In this document: positions 11,065 to 20,884 of the stretch, piece after piece
Numbering within the stretch: the stretch's first letter is position 1
Layout: every line of letters starts with the position of its first letter
From: Eutreptiella sp. 'Long Island Sound 2002'
Taxonomy: Eukaryota; Euglenozoa; Euglenophyceae; Eutreptiales; Eutreptiaceae
Reading direction: 5' to 3'
Assembly (NCBI GenBank): GCA_964036045.1
Contig: OZ038385.1
Location: 1,860,001-1,924,000 of the forward strand
DNA length: 64,000 bases
Position numbers and translations under genes: made by a program
The notes under the pieces: model-generated
Told to the model about the DNA's origin: nothing
The model's input: the letters and a program-made list of their open reading frames with translations, nothing else
Database searches by the model: none

Positions 11065-11955
11065 CTAAAGGAAAGGGTTGTACTTATCTTCCTTGGAAGC
11101 CAAACGCTGGCCCCACTCTGACCGCGGTGGGCAGGAAGTCCGACACCACTTGAAGGCCTCCTTGTTTTCCACTTTGGAGACCAGAACGTCAACCAGTTCA
11201 CTGAAGTACTGGGCAGCTCTTCGTCTTTGAACTGCTTTGCCTGCGCGTCGTCCTCTTCTTGGCTTGCCCTCACTGATGACCTCCTGAGATTGTTCGGCCA
11301 CCCAACTTCCCACACCTTTTTCGAAGCTTGTAGAATTCGTCACTCGGTGCTCCTTTCTTCGTTTCCAGGGCTCTTTTTGTGACCCATCGGCGTTGGCCTC
11401 TTCACTTGAGCTGCATCGTGACTCCTTTTGGTCTTGAGTTGACAAACTATTTTTTGTGGCTCTGAAAGGCGTAGAAGGAAGCGGACTTCTCAACAGCGAG
11501 ACGATACTTTGTAGTTTGTGCAGCGCAACTTCCAGCGACGACTCCAATTTTGTAAACACACGTGAATACGCATTGTTCTTCGTCGGCGCTGTCTTTGACT
11601 TGTGTGGAACTGCTTTCGTCCTCCACGGCAATTCTTCACTTTGTACGCCTTGAACCACGACCTTGTTGTCGGCGCTACTCAACTGCACCATGAGGGCATG
11701 GAAGAGACCTTGAAACTTGTACCCGAAATTCGCATAGAGCTTGGCGAACGTGAATTCTTGAGCACACCTCAGCTGTTCCCGCACGCGTCGTTCCTCTCTC
11801 TCCAGATCCTGCAGTGACGGCGACCGTGATGGTGCAGGCCCTCTAGGCGGAGGCGGTGCCGGTCTTCTCGGCGGCGACTGCACGTGCATTGTTGACAGCG
11901 AGCTGGGATGTTTTACGGCTATGGTGGTTAGCGCTGATGTTGAGGGAGCGCTCAT
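11065..11955 (-). CDS. Uncharacterised 296-residue protein of element D, possibly Gag-like
   Basis: The only substantial ORF of element D, opening with an ATG 52 bp from the 5' LTR where gag would start. Residues 25-50 are Pro/Arg-rich (SPPRRPAPPPPRGPAPSRS). Residues 48-70 are charged and helical (LQDLEREERRVREQL). A conserved-looking stretch FTFAKLYANFGYKFQGLFHALM follows. The C-terminal half is rich in Lys, Arg and Ser, with RRGRRAGKAVQRRRA resembling a nucleic-acid-binding or nuclear signal. There is no zinc knuckle. I do not recognise the family. Position and basic tail fit a capsid-type protein, but a captured gene fragment is possible. Confidence 0.5.
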   Translation of the reverse strand: MSAPSTSALTTIAVKHPSSLSTMHVQSPPRRPAPPPPRGPAPSRSPSLQDLEREERRVREQLRCAQEFTFAKLYANFGYKFQGLFHALMVQLSSADNKVVVQGVQSEELPWRTKAVPHKSKTAPTKNNAYSRVFTKLESSLEVALHKLQSIVSLLRSPLPSTPFRATKNSLSTQDQKESRCSSSEEANADGSQKEPWKRRKEHRVTNSTSFEKGVGSWVAEQSQEVISEGKPRRGRRAGKAVQRRRAAQYFSELVDVLVSKVENKEAFKWCRTSCPPRSEWGQRLASKEDKYNPFL

Positions 11956-12006
11956 GGTGTCTCTGTGGGCTTGCTAAATCTGCAGCTGGGCGGCGAGTAT
12001 TGCGAT

Positions 12007-12563
12007 CTTATTTTCAAAACACTTGTACGGTGTTTTGTCGTGTGCTTTCCAAGATCTTTTGTACCAAAATCCCAAATCTTGATTTCAAAGAACTCCTGGA
12101 CGACCCACAATACCGAAGACGGCGCAACCCAATAGCGAAGCAAATAGCTGCAATACGACTTTTCTTTATAGTCCAGAAGTACTGAGGGATCTTGCCTCTT
12201 GCTGAGATCGCAATAATCCCATTGCACACTACAGACAATAGACACTCGGGAAGTGTTCATGCATGCATTCGCACATTACATTCCTACAAAATCAGATCTT
12301 TTTACATTAAAAATCAGTGCTTTTCCGAAAGAAAACAATGCACAAATCAGTGCGCACGCGTGCCATGCAGTGCCCAAAAAGCGGCATCTGCACCGCAACG
12401 CGACAGGATCATATATGGGTTTATGTAACATACATGTGTCAGTACAGCCAAGTACTGAGCACGATACCTTAATGACAAAATAGCAGTAAACATAACGAAC
12501 CGAATCCTAGGGAAAACACAGGCTTTCAGGCTTGTCCTGTCCTGTCCTGAGCTCCCCTTTACA
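12007..12563 (-). repeat. 5' LTR of element D
   Basis: Matches 9490-10046 along its length with a handful of substitutions; the inner end reads AAAATAAG rather than AAAATACA. The bases inside it (minus strand GATCGCAATACTCGCC) do not look like a standard tRNA 3'-end complement, so the primer is not identified. Confidence 0.85.
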
Positions 12564-13575
12564 GCAAGAAGAAGCTTGCCTGGACCCCTGAGGCCGAGGA
12601 TGCGTTCGGCCGCCTGAAGGAGCGACTCCTGGGGCAGCTGGGGCTATTCCTGGTGGACCCGGACAAGGGATTCGTGCTACGGACGGACGCCTCGGACTAT
12701 GCTGTAGGGGCAGTCCTCGAGCAGATCAGGGACGACGGTCCTCACGTACCCGTGGCGTTTTGGAGTCGGATCCTGGCCGAGGGCCAATGTCGAACCTGGA
12801 CCGCGAGGAGGAAAGGTACGTACGCCATTGTCTGTGCGCTCAGGAAGTGGTCTGGCCACATCGGCTGAACATTGACGAACCGGGCCGGAATCGGTACAAT
12901 TCGCTGTGGAGAGTGCTCCAGGCGTACCACGACCTTCCGGGACCCACTGGACTGTCGCTCCATCGCATCCTGTTCCTACGGGATAGAGTGTCACGCACTC
13001 TCCCGTGGTTGAACCATGGCAAAGTGGCCCGGGATGCGAACGCTATGATGGCCAAGGCGGACGACACGGCGGCCAAGGTGTGCAAAGCACTTCAGGACGA
13101 GCATGAGAAGAGGGCCAAGTACTTCAAGCAGGGAAAATTCAAGAAATATGCTCTCCAAGACACCGTATGGGTGGAGCGGCACCACAAGGATGTCCTGTCT
13201 AGGCATCGGCAGGCGTCCTGGTATGTGCCGGGGGTAATCGTGCGAAAGGTCGGGCAGGATGTGTATGCAGTTCGTGTGGGGGATGACAAGATCCTGGACC
13301 GCGACCATACCCAGCTTCGTCCCCGAGCACCAGACCCCAGCGGACGTCCTGTCACCTTCGAGTTCACGGCCGGCGATGTGGACTCGGACGACGAGGGTGA
13401 GGTCGACGACTTCACCGCTGAGAGGATCCTGACGGACAAGCCGGACCCGGGGACGCCTGGGGGGAGGCTTTATAAAGTCCGTTGGAAGGGATTCGCCGCA
13501 TCCAGGGATTCGTGGGAGCCTCCGAGCAGCTTTGTGCCGAGGTACACCACGGTCTGGATGGAGTATCTAAGAAAA
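12564..13575 (+). pseudogene. Pol tail of element A1: RNase H fragment, integrase C-terminus, chromodomain
   Basis: Continues the second pol copy interrupted by element D (SKKKLAWTPEAEDAF). RNase H runs to 12866 (RKWSGHIG) and then jumps to LNIDEPGRNR: the rest of RNase H and the integrase core with its DDE residues are deleted, with a frame change. The integrase C-terminal region follows (RILFLRDRVSRTLPW; WVERHHKDVLSRHRQ, about 13170-13330). Near the end is a chromodomain, AERILTDKPDPG and YKVRWKGFAASRDSWEP (about 13414-13545). An extra A in the A-run at about 13571 shifts the last codons relative to A2. Confidence 0.85.
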
Positions 13576-14034
13576 AAACAACATTTCTTTGGATGTCAAG
13601 GACGTGTTGGTGCATTTTGTGGCTGCTGTAGTGCCATAATGGATCCCCCTTGGCATTTTTGTTTGTTTTTGTGCTTGGGAGACGGGTGAGGGCGTTCATC
13701 CGGGGATTTTTGGGCCTTGATTGGCCATATACCCCCTTCACTCGATCTCCACATATATATTTCATTGTGGTATACTTACTTAGGTCAACGGACGACGTTT
13801 CTCTATCTTTGATCCCCTTGGTCCATGTTGTAGATCAAGAGGAGGCCGGATATGGCATAGGGCGCCGATTATGAGTGTCCTCACCCCTCCCTTGGGGCAT
13901 GGGGGACGCCTACGACGTGTGTGGGGCCTCCATGTGTCCTTGGGACATGGGGGAGGGGGGTTTGGAGCCCATTGGGGTCCTCCCGTCCTCTCTCAAATGA
14001 CTTCCGAGCGGATACAGCGCTCTGAGAAGGGGGG
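13576..14034 (+). other. 3' untranslated region and polypurine tract of element A1
   Basis: Matches the same interval of A2 in reverse (40643-41036). The purine run GAGAAGGGGGG at 14024-14034 directly precedes the LTR start TGAAGCCGGT. No gene is present. Confidence 0.7.
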
Positions 14035-15601
14035 TGAAGCCGGTTCGGACCCCCGTGGCCATCTTTGGGTCACTTGGGGTGTGTATGTATGTGCCGGCAA
14101 GCCGCCATTGGCTGATATCATACTCTCCCATCCACCTGCCCTAACCTGATGTGATAGTGTGATAGGTTTGGCCATTTCAGCTATGAGCGGCCTTATTCAA
14201 TACCGAGGCGCTGCCGGCTGAGATATATATATCAGAATATCAGGAATCAACAGGGTTTTTCTATCATAATGTTCCCGTAATTTTTCAGCCTTCTGTTCTG
14301 ATTGTCAATGTATCGGCGACTGTTAGTTGGCTCGCGATTTTGCGGTAACTGATTGATTAACTGTTATTTGCAGATATTTTGGCGGAAACCCCGATGAAGG
14401 GTCAGATTTCATCAGTAAAGGGTTCGATGCTTCCGCAATTTTCATGTTATACAGTCGCAAAATTAATCCGATTTTTTCAGACTTTCAGAATCGGATTTTC
14501 GACTTCGACATCGCCGCACGCGATATGATGAATCTCGAGTGGTCCTACATTTCTCCCTGATCACGAATCAACCTTCCTTTTGTTATCTCCCTCATTTTTC
14601 TTGGAGATGTAGTCGAAACAAAAGTGATTCGTGAGGCCACTTTGAAGAATCATATCTCCGGCTCACGGCGAGGATTACCAATTCCGAGAATTGGGTTGGA
14701 ACTGCCTTGGTCTCAACTTAATTGAGAAAGCATCAAACGCCTTTGATGTGTACAGATGCCTGGTGTAGCAAGGGATAATGGTCAAGAGGGTAGAAAGTGA
14801 TATATAACTTTTGGACCGTGCAACTGAATATTTTAATGCGACTTTCGAGTGTACTGCATGAGGGTTGGTGTTGCAAAGAAATTTTCCTTGGGTTCCTACG
14901 TATTTTTAACGTGAAGTTATGTCCACGGAGGGGCATCGCATATCATGGTGGGAGCCACTTTTTGAGGGTATGTGTTATCTGCATGGTATGTGCTTCGCTA
15001 TGCTCACGCCCATGCTATATATCTCCGTTTGTAGGAAGAATTATGGAGTCCAATCAAGGTTATGTCAGGGTAGGGCATGGTCCTGAGTGCCACTCTAGGC
15101 CATGACACGCCACCTCCCCTATTGGGCTAGGATTTAGAGGCTTGGCAGGGAACACCCTTTTGGGGTTTGTGTAGTGACTTTTGACACATGGCATTCAGCC
15201 ATCTTATTTGACTTGGCTCAGGGCAATATGTTGGTGAGTCAAGGGAAGGTCCTGAGTCCAGGGAATGAGGGGTCTATGGCTGTGATTGTGTACGTTTCCA
15301 TCTTTCCCCAGCTTTGCTCGATTTGTGTTCATAGGCCAATTTCAGGGCTTCCTTTTTGGTGCAATTCTTGTACATGCCCACGCCCGGGTCTTCGTGTGCA
15401 CCGTGAGACAACCGGCGTATTGAAAGGAACGCCCTCAGTGTGGATTGATTGGATTTGGATTGTACTTGGGAGTTGGGTATTGCAAGGGTTTGTGTGAAGG
15501 AGCCTATTTTTCTATTTTTTGTGGGAAATTGTGCAGGATAGGGCAGAAGCATGCAGACCCTGGTGAGGAGCAAGACCCTAGGAGAGACGGGTTATGGTGG
15601 T
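14035..15601 (+). repeat. 3' LTR of element A1, internally deleted and 3'-truncated
   Basis: Starts TGAAGCCGGTTCGG after the polypurine tract. It matches the A2 LTR, but about 770 bp present in both other copies are missing at about 15043 (GGAGTCC joined to AATCAAGG). The last ~40 bp of the LTR (GGGGTACAGCAGG to CTTCTTTA) are also missing: the match stops at GGGTTATGGTGG (15601). Confidence 0.85.
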
Positions 15602-15799
15602 ATTGATATATGATATGATATGATATATGGTATTGAGTGACTGGTTGATGCTGTGCTCCTGGTTGTGTGCCTGGTTGTGATGCAGTGCTCCCACTCGGGT
15701 AGAGATGCTGGTGGAACTGACCCTTGTCTCGCCGGAGGTTGGAGTTCGAAAATGTGGCTGAGATGGCGGCGCTGAAGTGAAGGGCAGAGAGAGCACCGA
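15602..15799. other. Short spacer with ATATG-type simple repeat
   Basis: After the broken LTR end there is a run of TATGATATGATATGATATATGG (15608-15630, imperfect pentanucleotide repeat) and then 160 bp of unique sequence up to the family C LTR. No gene is seen. Confidence 0.5.
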
Positions 15800-16588
15800 G
15801 AACGTTTTATAGTGTTTTCAGCACTGTGTTTTTGTTGTGCCTCTCCTGCTGCTTGCTGCTGGTGTAGGGCTCCTGCTGCTTGTTTTTGATGAGGAAAATG
15901 TTTTATTGTTGAAATACAACCAATCCGGGATAGCCCAAGCCAGAGATAAGCAAGTAGAAGATAAACAGGATCAAAGCATGAAGGGCTGCAGTCACAAAGA
16001 GTTAGATAAAGACAACTATCAACAATAGACTACAGCAATTAACATACATTGCAACTCAGGATGAAGTATTTTACATGTTTGAGAAAAGCTGATTGAAAAA
16101 CTGCCCCAAGGGCTCACTCTCATCCATAGCGCCATCCTGAGATGTGCACTCTTTGTTTTTGGGTCCCAAAGGTGCTGAGGTGCCATGGCTTGTGGCGCTG
16201 AGGTCACTGCCATGTCACATGGGATAATCCTACTTAGCTAGGCTGACTGGGTATTGAACCCAGGACCTCTCAAAAAGAGGTACCCCAGCCGCGCAGGGTG
16301 CATACCACTAGGATAGCTAAGAATTCATGAGAAAACATAGATAAATTCGAAGGCTCTGCCTTCCGTATATCAGTGCCTCACTCACCCAGGAAAAGATGTT
16401 TTAGTGCATATAGCTTGGGGATTAAGGGGTCCACACAACATCCTGATTTAGTGTTTGGTTCCATAGGTCAAAATGTGTTATCACCCATTTTGGTTTGGCC
16501 AATACTAAGATGAAAATGCATGAGTGCTTAGAGCACCTCTAATGCAACTAAAGTATACCCTAAAGCATTGGAAAAGCACTTTTTCTTA
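15800..16588 (-). repeat. 3' LTR of element C
   Basis: 789 bp, aligned along its full length with 26420-27207. In element orientation it begins TAAGAAAAAGTGC and ends AAAACGTTC, so it lacks the usual TG...CA ends. It contains a tRNA-like segment at 16241-16319. Confidence 0.8.
16241..16319 (-). other. tRNA-derived segment inside the family C LTR
   Basis: On the minus strand there is an A-box-like TAGCTATCCTAGTGG and then a perfect T-arm, CTGGG TTCAATA CCCAG, whose loop matches the pol III B box. Between them ACCTC and GAGGT can pair like the long variable arm of a Leu/Ser tRNA. The acceptor stem does not pair, so it is not a working tRNA. The right LTR has a changed B box (GGTCAATA). It may be a SINE absorbed into the LTR or a tRNA pseudogene. 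Confidence 0.5.
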
Positions 16589-16598
16589 GTCCCCCCCT
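16589..16598 (-). other. Polypurine tract of element C
   Basis: Minus strand CAGGGGGGGAC lies directly before the first base shared by both LTRs (TAAGAAAAAG). It marks the left LTR as the 3' LTR. Confidence 0.6.
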
Positions 16599-18960
16599 GT
16601 GCTGTGGTGGCCACCACTGTCGCATTTTCAGGAAAAGGGGATTTTTTCGTGGCCTTTCCTTGGTTTCCACACCTACTTTAAAACACCTATAGCTTCCCTA
16701 ACACTGGAAAAGAGCGCTTTACCATGGCCAGCGACTCTTGCAGCATTGTGAATGACAATTTCCCACAGTTAACTCAGCGCTCTTGGTGCTGCAGGGGTTC
16801 CTGTGGCTTGGTGGGGTTAGAATAGGGCAAGCCAAGACCATATGCATTTGCATCCCTCCCTCCAAGGTGCAGCCTAACACAACCCAACGCCAGACTCTCA
16901 TAGGACGCTCGACCCAAGTTTCATGGAACCTGATGGGGACACCTGTCCTGGTACTGGGGCGAGGGTGTGCTGATTGAGTTAGAATTGCCCCTTGGAGGGG
17001 TCTTGGTTCTGGTTCAGTCTCCTGCTGCTGCTTTTCGGCCCGAAGAGTGGCCTACTCAGGGAGGCTTTGCGAGGATATCTGTACAACAGAGGAATGGGAG
17101 GATGAGGGACGAATCCACGCAAACGCAAAGCGACAACACGTAAATCCGTCAAATGACGGCCTACATTTTTTCTGAAAGCACATACCTGAACAGAATCCAA
17201 TTGTGCATCAGATGCACTTCTTATAAAATTTCTGATCATCTCTTGATTTTTTAAATCAAGAAATTCACACGCAGAAAAAGGCGGCGCGCAGGAGCGGGTC
17301 CTAGCGAAGCGCCGGAAAATTAAGAATTAGTAAGATTATAAACGTATGTTAAGCAGAATGACGAAAATGACGAAACACACATAAAAAAACAAACATGAAG
17401 ATTCCACCCACATTGACAGAAAGAATTCAAGATTCAAGAATTCGAAAATCAACAGAGGGACTTCAATGAATCAGGTATAAACCACAGCTGTGCTCGTCTC
17501 ATATGCAGCATGCAAATTGCTCGTCTCGTGTCTCCGTGAACGTGCTTGGTAGCAGCGCTAACAAACGATAGAGGGGTAGATTAGAAGATTGGAGATGATT
17601 AGAGGTGAGATTAGGGAAAAAGCAGATGGCCTTCGGCCAGGGAGTGGTTGTCACGGGGGGCTAACCGTCCTGCCCTGTGGTGCAATGCGGGGCAACCGTG
17701 ACAACTGCTGTTACAGCACAACCACCCTTTTTGTTGCACTGATTAGAACATACACACTTATGCATAGCGTCGTGTCTCGCTTGTGCTTCGCTTTCTCCCT
17801 CACCTTGCTTCACTCTCCAGCGGTAGGTAAGGTAGGTAAGCCCAGGTGGGGCCACCCCCCGGTGGAGTTCATGATTGTCGGTAAGATTTGGAGAGAGATT
17901 GATCAAGACTGACAGGTTGGAAAACACGTGCATGCTCGTGCATTCACACACGCATTAAAGGGTAGGCCATGCGTGGTGCGCTCGGTACAACCCTTGTTTA
18001 GGTTACCCAGGGGCTCCACCCCACGTTCTATAAGAGAACGGGTGGAGTTCCTTAAGCTTGCTTGCTTGTACTGAGGTTTGAGGACAGCGTATTATAGGGC
18101 TACCTGAGAAGCGTATAATATGTGGAGGTTGTCTTGTTTCCTCAGCCGCAAACCTCAGCCATTTGCCTTTACTTTACAGGTGGGAAGGTCAGGGTCAAAT
18201 GGTGCAGTCTGAAGCCGTGCTAAACTATGCGGCGCTGATCACACAAACAACAAACTGCGGCTCAGCCAGGAGTGGCAAGCGCAATCCGACATCCTCAACA
18301 TTCACGCTGTGCACGCCAAAAGGGCACTCCTTCCCTCCAAGCCCTAGCAGGGAAACGCGTTGTGGCGTCCCTGTTAGGCCACAGACGCTTAGTAGCTCTG
18401 TGTTTTCTTGCAATCTTACAGGTGAGACGCCAGCGCTCGTGTCTTCTTCTTCAACACCACCCAGTAGAGCGTGCGTTTAGGAGTGGTAGTCCTGAGTGGG
18501 GGCTTGAGCTAGTTTCAGACCTGCTCGCCGACCAGGATGGTGCCACTGTAGGGTGTGTAGGACCTGTAGTGCGTGTGTCACTGTCCCACCTTTTTCCTGC
18601 AATTTTAGCAGGGTTTGTGGGCAGTGGCAGTGGTTAGGCTAGAATTTGGCCATCGTAGCAAATAGGCGTTCCCAAGCCTTCACAGCTTTTGGCCATCCCT
18701 CCCTGTAGTAGGTAGATAGGTAGGGAAAACAATACCTGGATTAGTACGCTGGGTATTCCCCCAAGGTTTTGCGCCAGCACAGAAATTGGGCGCTTAGGGG
18801 AGGAGACACCCGGGGCGTACCCCGTGGCACCAGTAAGACATCCTCCAGGTTTAGCAAGCGTGCAGACCTGGGTATAGTTAGGACACCATTTCTGCGGCTG
18901 GCTCTCAGGACCTTCGGGGTAGCACACTCACACATACACTTAGGCAGGTAAGGGTAAGCT
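16599..18960. other. Long 3' untranslated region of element C; no gene seen
   Basis: 2.4 kb between integrase and the 3' LTR without a credible ORF on either strand. It holds short GTAGGTA-type repeats (17822-17840; 18707-18723), paired GCGCT words and a stretch of AT-rich sequence (17200-17480). It could include an unrelated insertion that I cannot delimit. Confidence 0.4.
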
Positions 18961-19896
18961 TCAGTCCCTAGCTTTAGTCTTGGAGGCAAGCGTCTCAGCA
19001 AGCCTCAGCAACTTGCCAAGGTTGTTCTGGGACAAGTAGTCTACGAAAACTGAGTTTAGGCATCCCTCAGGTAGAACAAACGCAGAGAAGGGCTTCCAGG
19101 TGGCCTCTTCGACTCCAAACCCTTCCCAGAGGCTGAGGAAGCGCCAACCCTGGCAATAGCGGTGGCGTAGGACAAACTTCACCAGGTAGAAGGCCTCCTT
19201 AGCCATCTCCTCGGCGTTCATGTCGGGGAGGTCCCCTTCAACTTCAATAGGGCTGGCAGCCCCTTGTAAGTCTAGGGCGGCAATTTCCTCGTCGTTCAGC
19301 TCCCACTCCTCCCCACAGAGGTCTTCAGGGTCATAGTAGCGCTTCAAGTGTTGAGCAGCGCACACCAGGGTCCCCCCTAGACAGGGAGAACACCGCACGG
19401 TTATACGGTGTCCATCCACAGATAGAATCTTGTAGGGCCCGAAGTATGGGTCATTGCTGGTAGAGTGTGGCCAGGCAGGTAGTCGGCTGTGGTGCACCAG
19501 CACCCAGTCCCCTTCTTGGTAGGTGGCTTGTACTCGGTGCTTGTTCTTCTTGTTCCACTGACGCTCCCTCACTCTCTGGAGCATAGCCTTGGCCTTGTCC
19601 ACCTTCGCTTTTTGCTCTTGGACCCACTCACCCACAGAAGAATGGGTGTCTTCTGGATAGGGAGCATGTAGGAATGACGCCGGGCGCCCTAGGAAGAGCT
19701 CATGGGGCGAGTAGCCAGTCGCCGAACTCTCTTGGGAGTTCATCATCAAGGATATGACGGGGAGTAGTATCACCCAGTCTCTGGTGCGTTCAGTTTTGCA
19801 CCATATTCTTACATTCTCCTTGAGGACACGAATCTGTCGCTCACATAGAGGGTTGCTCGTGTGAGAGTTAGGGGATCCCTGTAGACACCTGGACAT
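18961..19896 (-). pseudogene. Element C integrase C-terminal half with chromodomain-like end
   Basis: Begins in the third catalytic motif of the integrase core: LCERQIRVLKENVRIW, with E following NSHTSN. It continues through GYSPHELFLGRPASF and the basic C-terminal domain (YQEGDWVLVHHSRLPAWP; YFGPYKILSVDGHRITV). Near the end YLVKFVL, then LSLWEGFGVEEATWKPFSAF, follows the chromodomain pattern of a beta strand, W-x-G-[FY] and TWxP. It is out of frame with the upstream integrase part (overlap 19868-19896), so one shift lies near 19880. The extra loop in the chromodomain-like unit makes histone binding uncertain. Confidence 0.75.
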
Positions 19897-20884
19897 TGAG
19901 GGATCTCAGGACCCTCTCGTACCAGCCCGTACCTGAGCGTACTCGTACGTCCTCATCGGAGTTGATCTCTTTGGGCGCCCCATAGACACAAAACCACTCC
20001 TCCAGGAGTATCTTGATAGTCTCCTCCCCGGTAATCTGCTTGGTACATGGGAACACCCTGGTAAACCTGGTCAACCCACAGGTTACCACGACGGCGAAGT
20101 CATAGCCCCTGAACTTCGGCATCTCCGTGTAGTCCACGTAGAGAACACTGTTAGCACACTGACGGATGGGCAGGGTCGAGCAGAGACCTCTGTCCCTAAT
20201 ATCCCCCGGTTTGCAGGACCTACACGGGCACTTGTCCACGATAGGCTGGAAGGTCTTCCGCAGTTGGTCATCAGTCCACGTAGTGTGGAACCACTGCTTG
20301 AATAGCCTCAGGGTACGGTCAGCACCCACTTGACCACTGGACTGATGGGTCCACTTCAGCAGCGCCCGGACTCTGTCACCGGCTACCACGATGCGGTCCT
20401 CGTGCCAGAGGTAGCTCTTGTCCCTCTTCCACTGTTCTTGGTTGACCAGGAGGGGTTCAAGGCGTTTCTCAAGGCGCTTGTAGATATCCCTCAACTCCTT
20501 CAGGTACTCCGCTTGTTGGAGTCCATCTAGGGGGCGTATCATAGTCATGTTGAGGTGCCAGTGCACGTCCATACGGCTGAACGCCTCCTTAGCCAGCGCT
20601 TCAGACCGGGCACCAATCAGGGCATCGAAGTTGTTGCGGCTGATGTAGTCTGCACACTCATTCTTCACTCCCTGGATATGGTGTACCGTCAGCCGTAGTT
20701 GGCTGAGGTAGGTCCACCAGCGCCGTAGCTTGGCCTTCTCAGGTGGGGGACCCTTCTTGAAAGTGCGGACCGGCTTTTGGTCGCACAGCCAGACCACAGG
20801 GTTACTCCCCAACAGTCGTGCCTGAGAGGATAGCACCAGCATACCCGCGAGCAATCCCAGTGGCCCAGGGGTACTAGGACCCAC
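19868..20884 (-). pseudogene. Element C RNase H end and integrase N-terminal half
   Basis: The first ~95 residues complete RNase H (WLCDQKPVRTFKKG; LTVHHIQGVKNECADYISR). A linker and the integrase follow: a zinc region with WTHQSSGQVGADRTLRLF and CPCRSC, then the first catalytic Asp in LYVDYTEMPKFRGYDF and the second in EINSDEDVRVRSG. The frame then breaks before the Glu. Its junction with RT near 20880 is also a frame change, so RT, RNase H and integrase lie in three frames. Confidence 0.78.

Larger units (their letters stand above)
9490..12563 (-). mobile_element. Element D: small non-autonomous LTR retrotransposon
   Basis: Two direct repeats (9490-10046 and 12007-12563) bound a 1.96-kb interior. 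GCAAG flanks the unit on both sides (9485-9489 and 12564-12568), the 5-bp target duplication expected of Ty3/gypsy-type integrases. The ends read TGTA...TACA. A polypurine tract next to the left LTR on the minus strand, and a minus-strand ORF starting 52 bp inside the right LTR, set the orientation. There is no protease, RT or integrase, so it must use enzymes from another element. Confidence 0.85.

Noticed and set aside
15608-15630. ATATG repeat as a possible CRISPR, origin or satellite
   Set aside because: Only a few imperfect 5-bp units without spacers; a simple repeat in a eukaryotic context.
16241-16319. Functional tRNA gene
   Set aside because: The acceptor stem does not pair and one of the two LTR copies has a damaged B box.
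17820-18960. Possible host exons between element C pol and its 3' LTR
   Set aside because: No ORF with a recognisable domain or consistent splice signals; position fits the element's 3' UTR.
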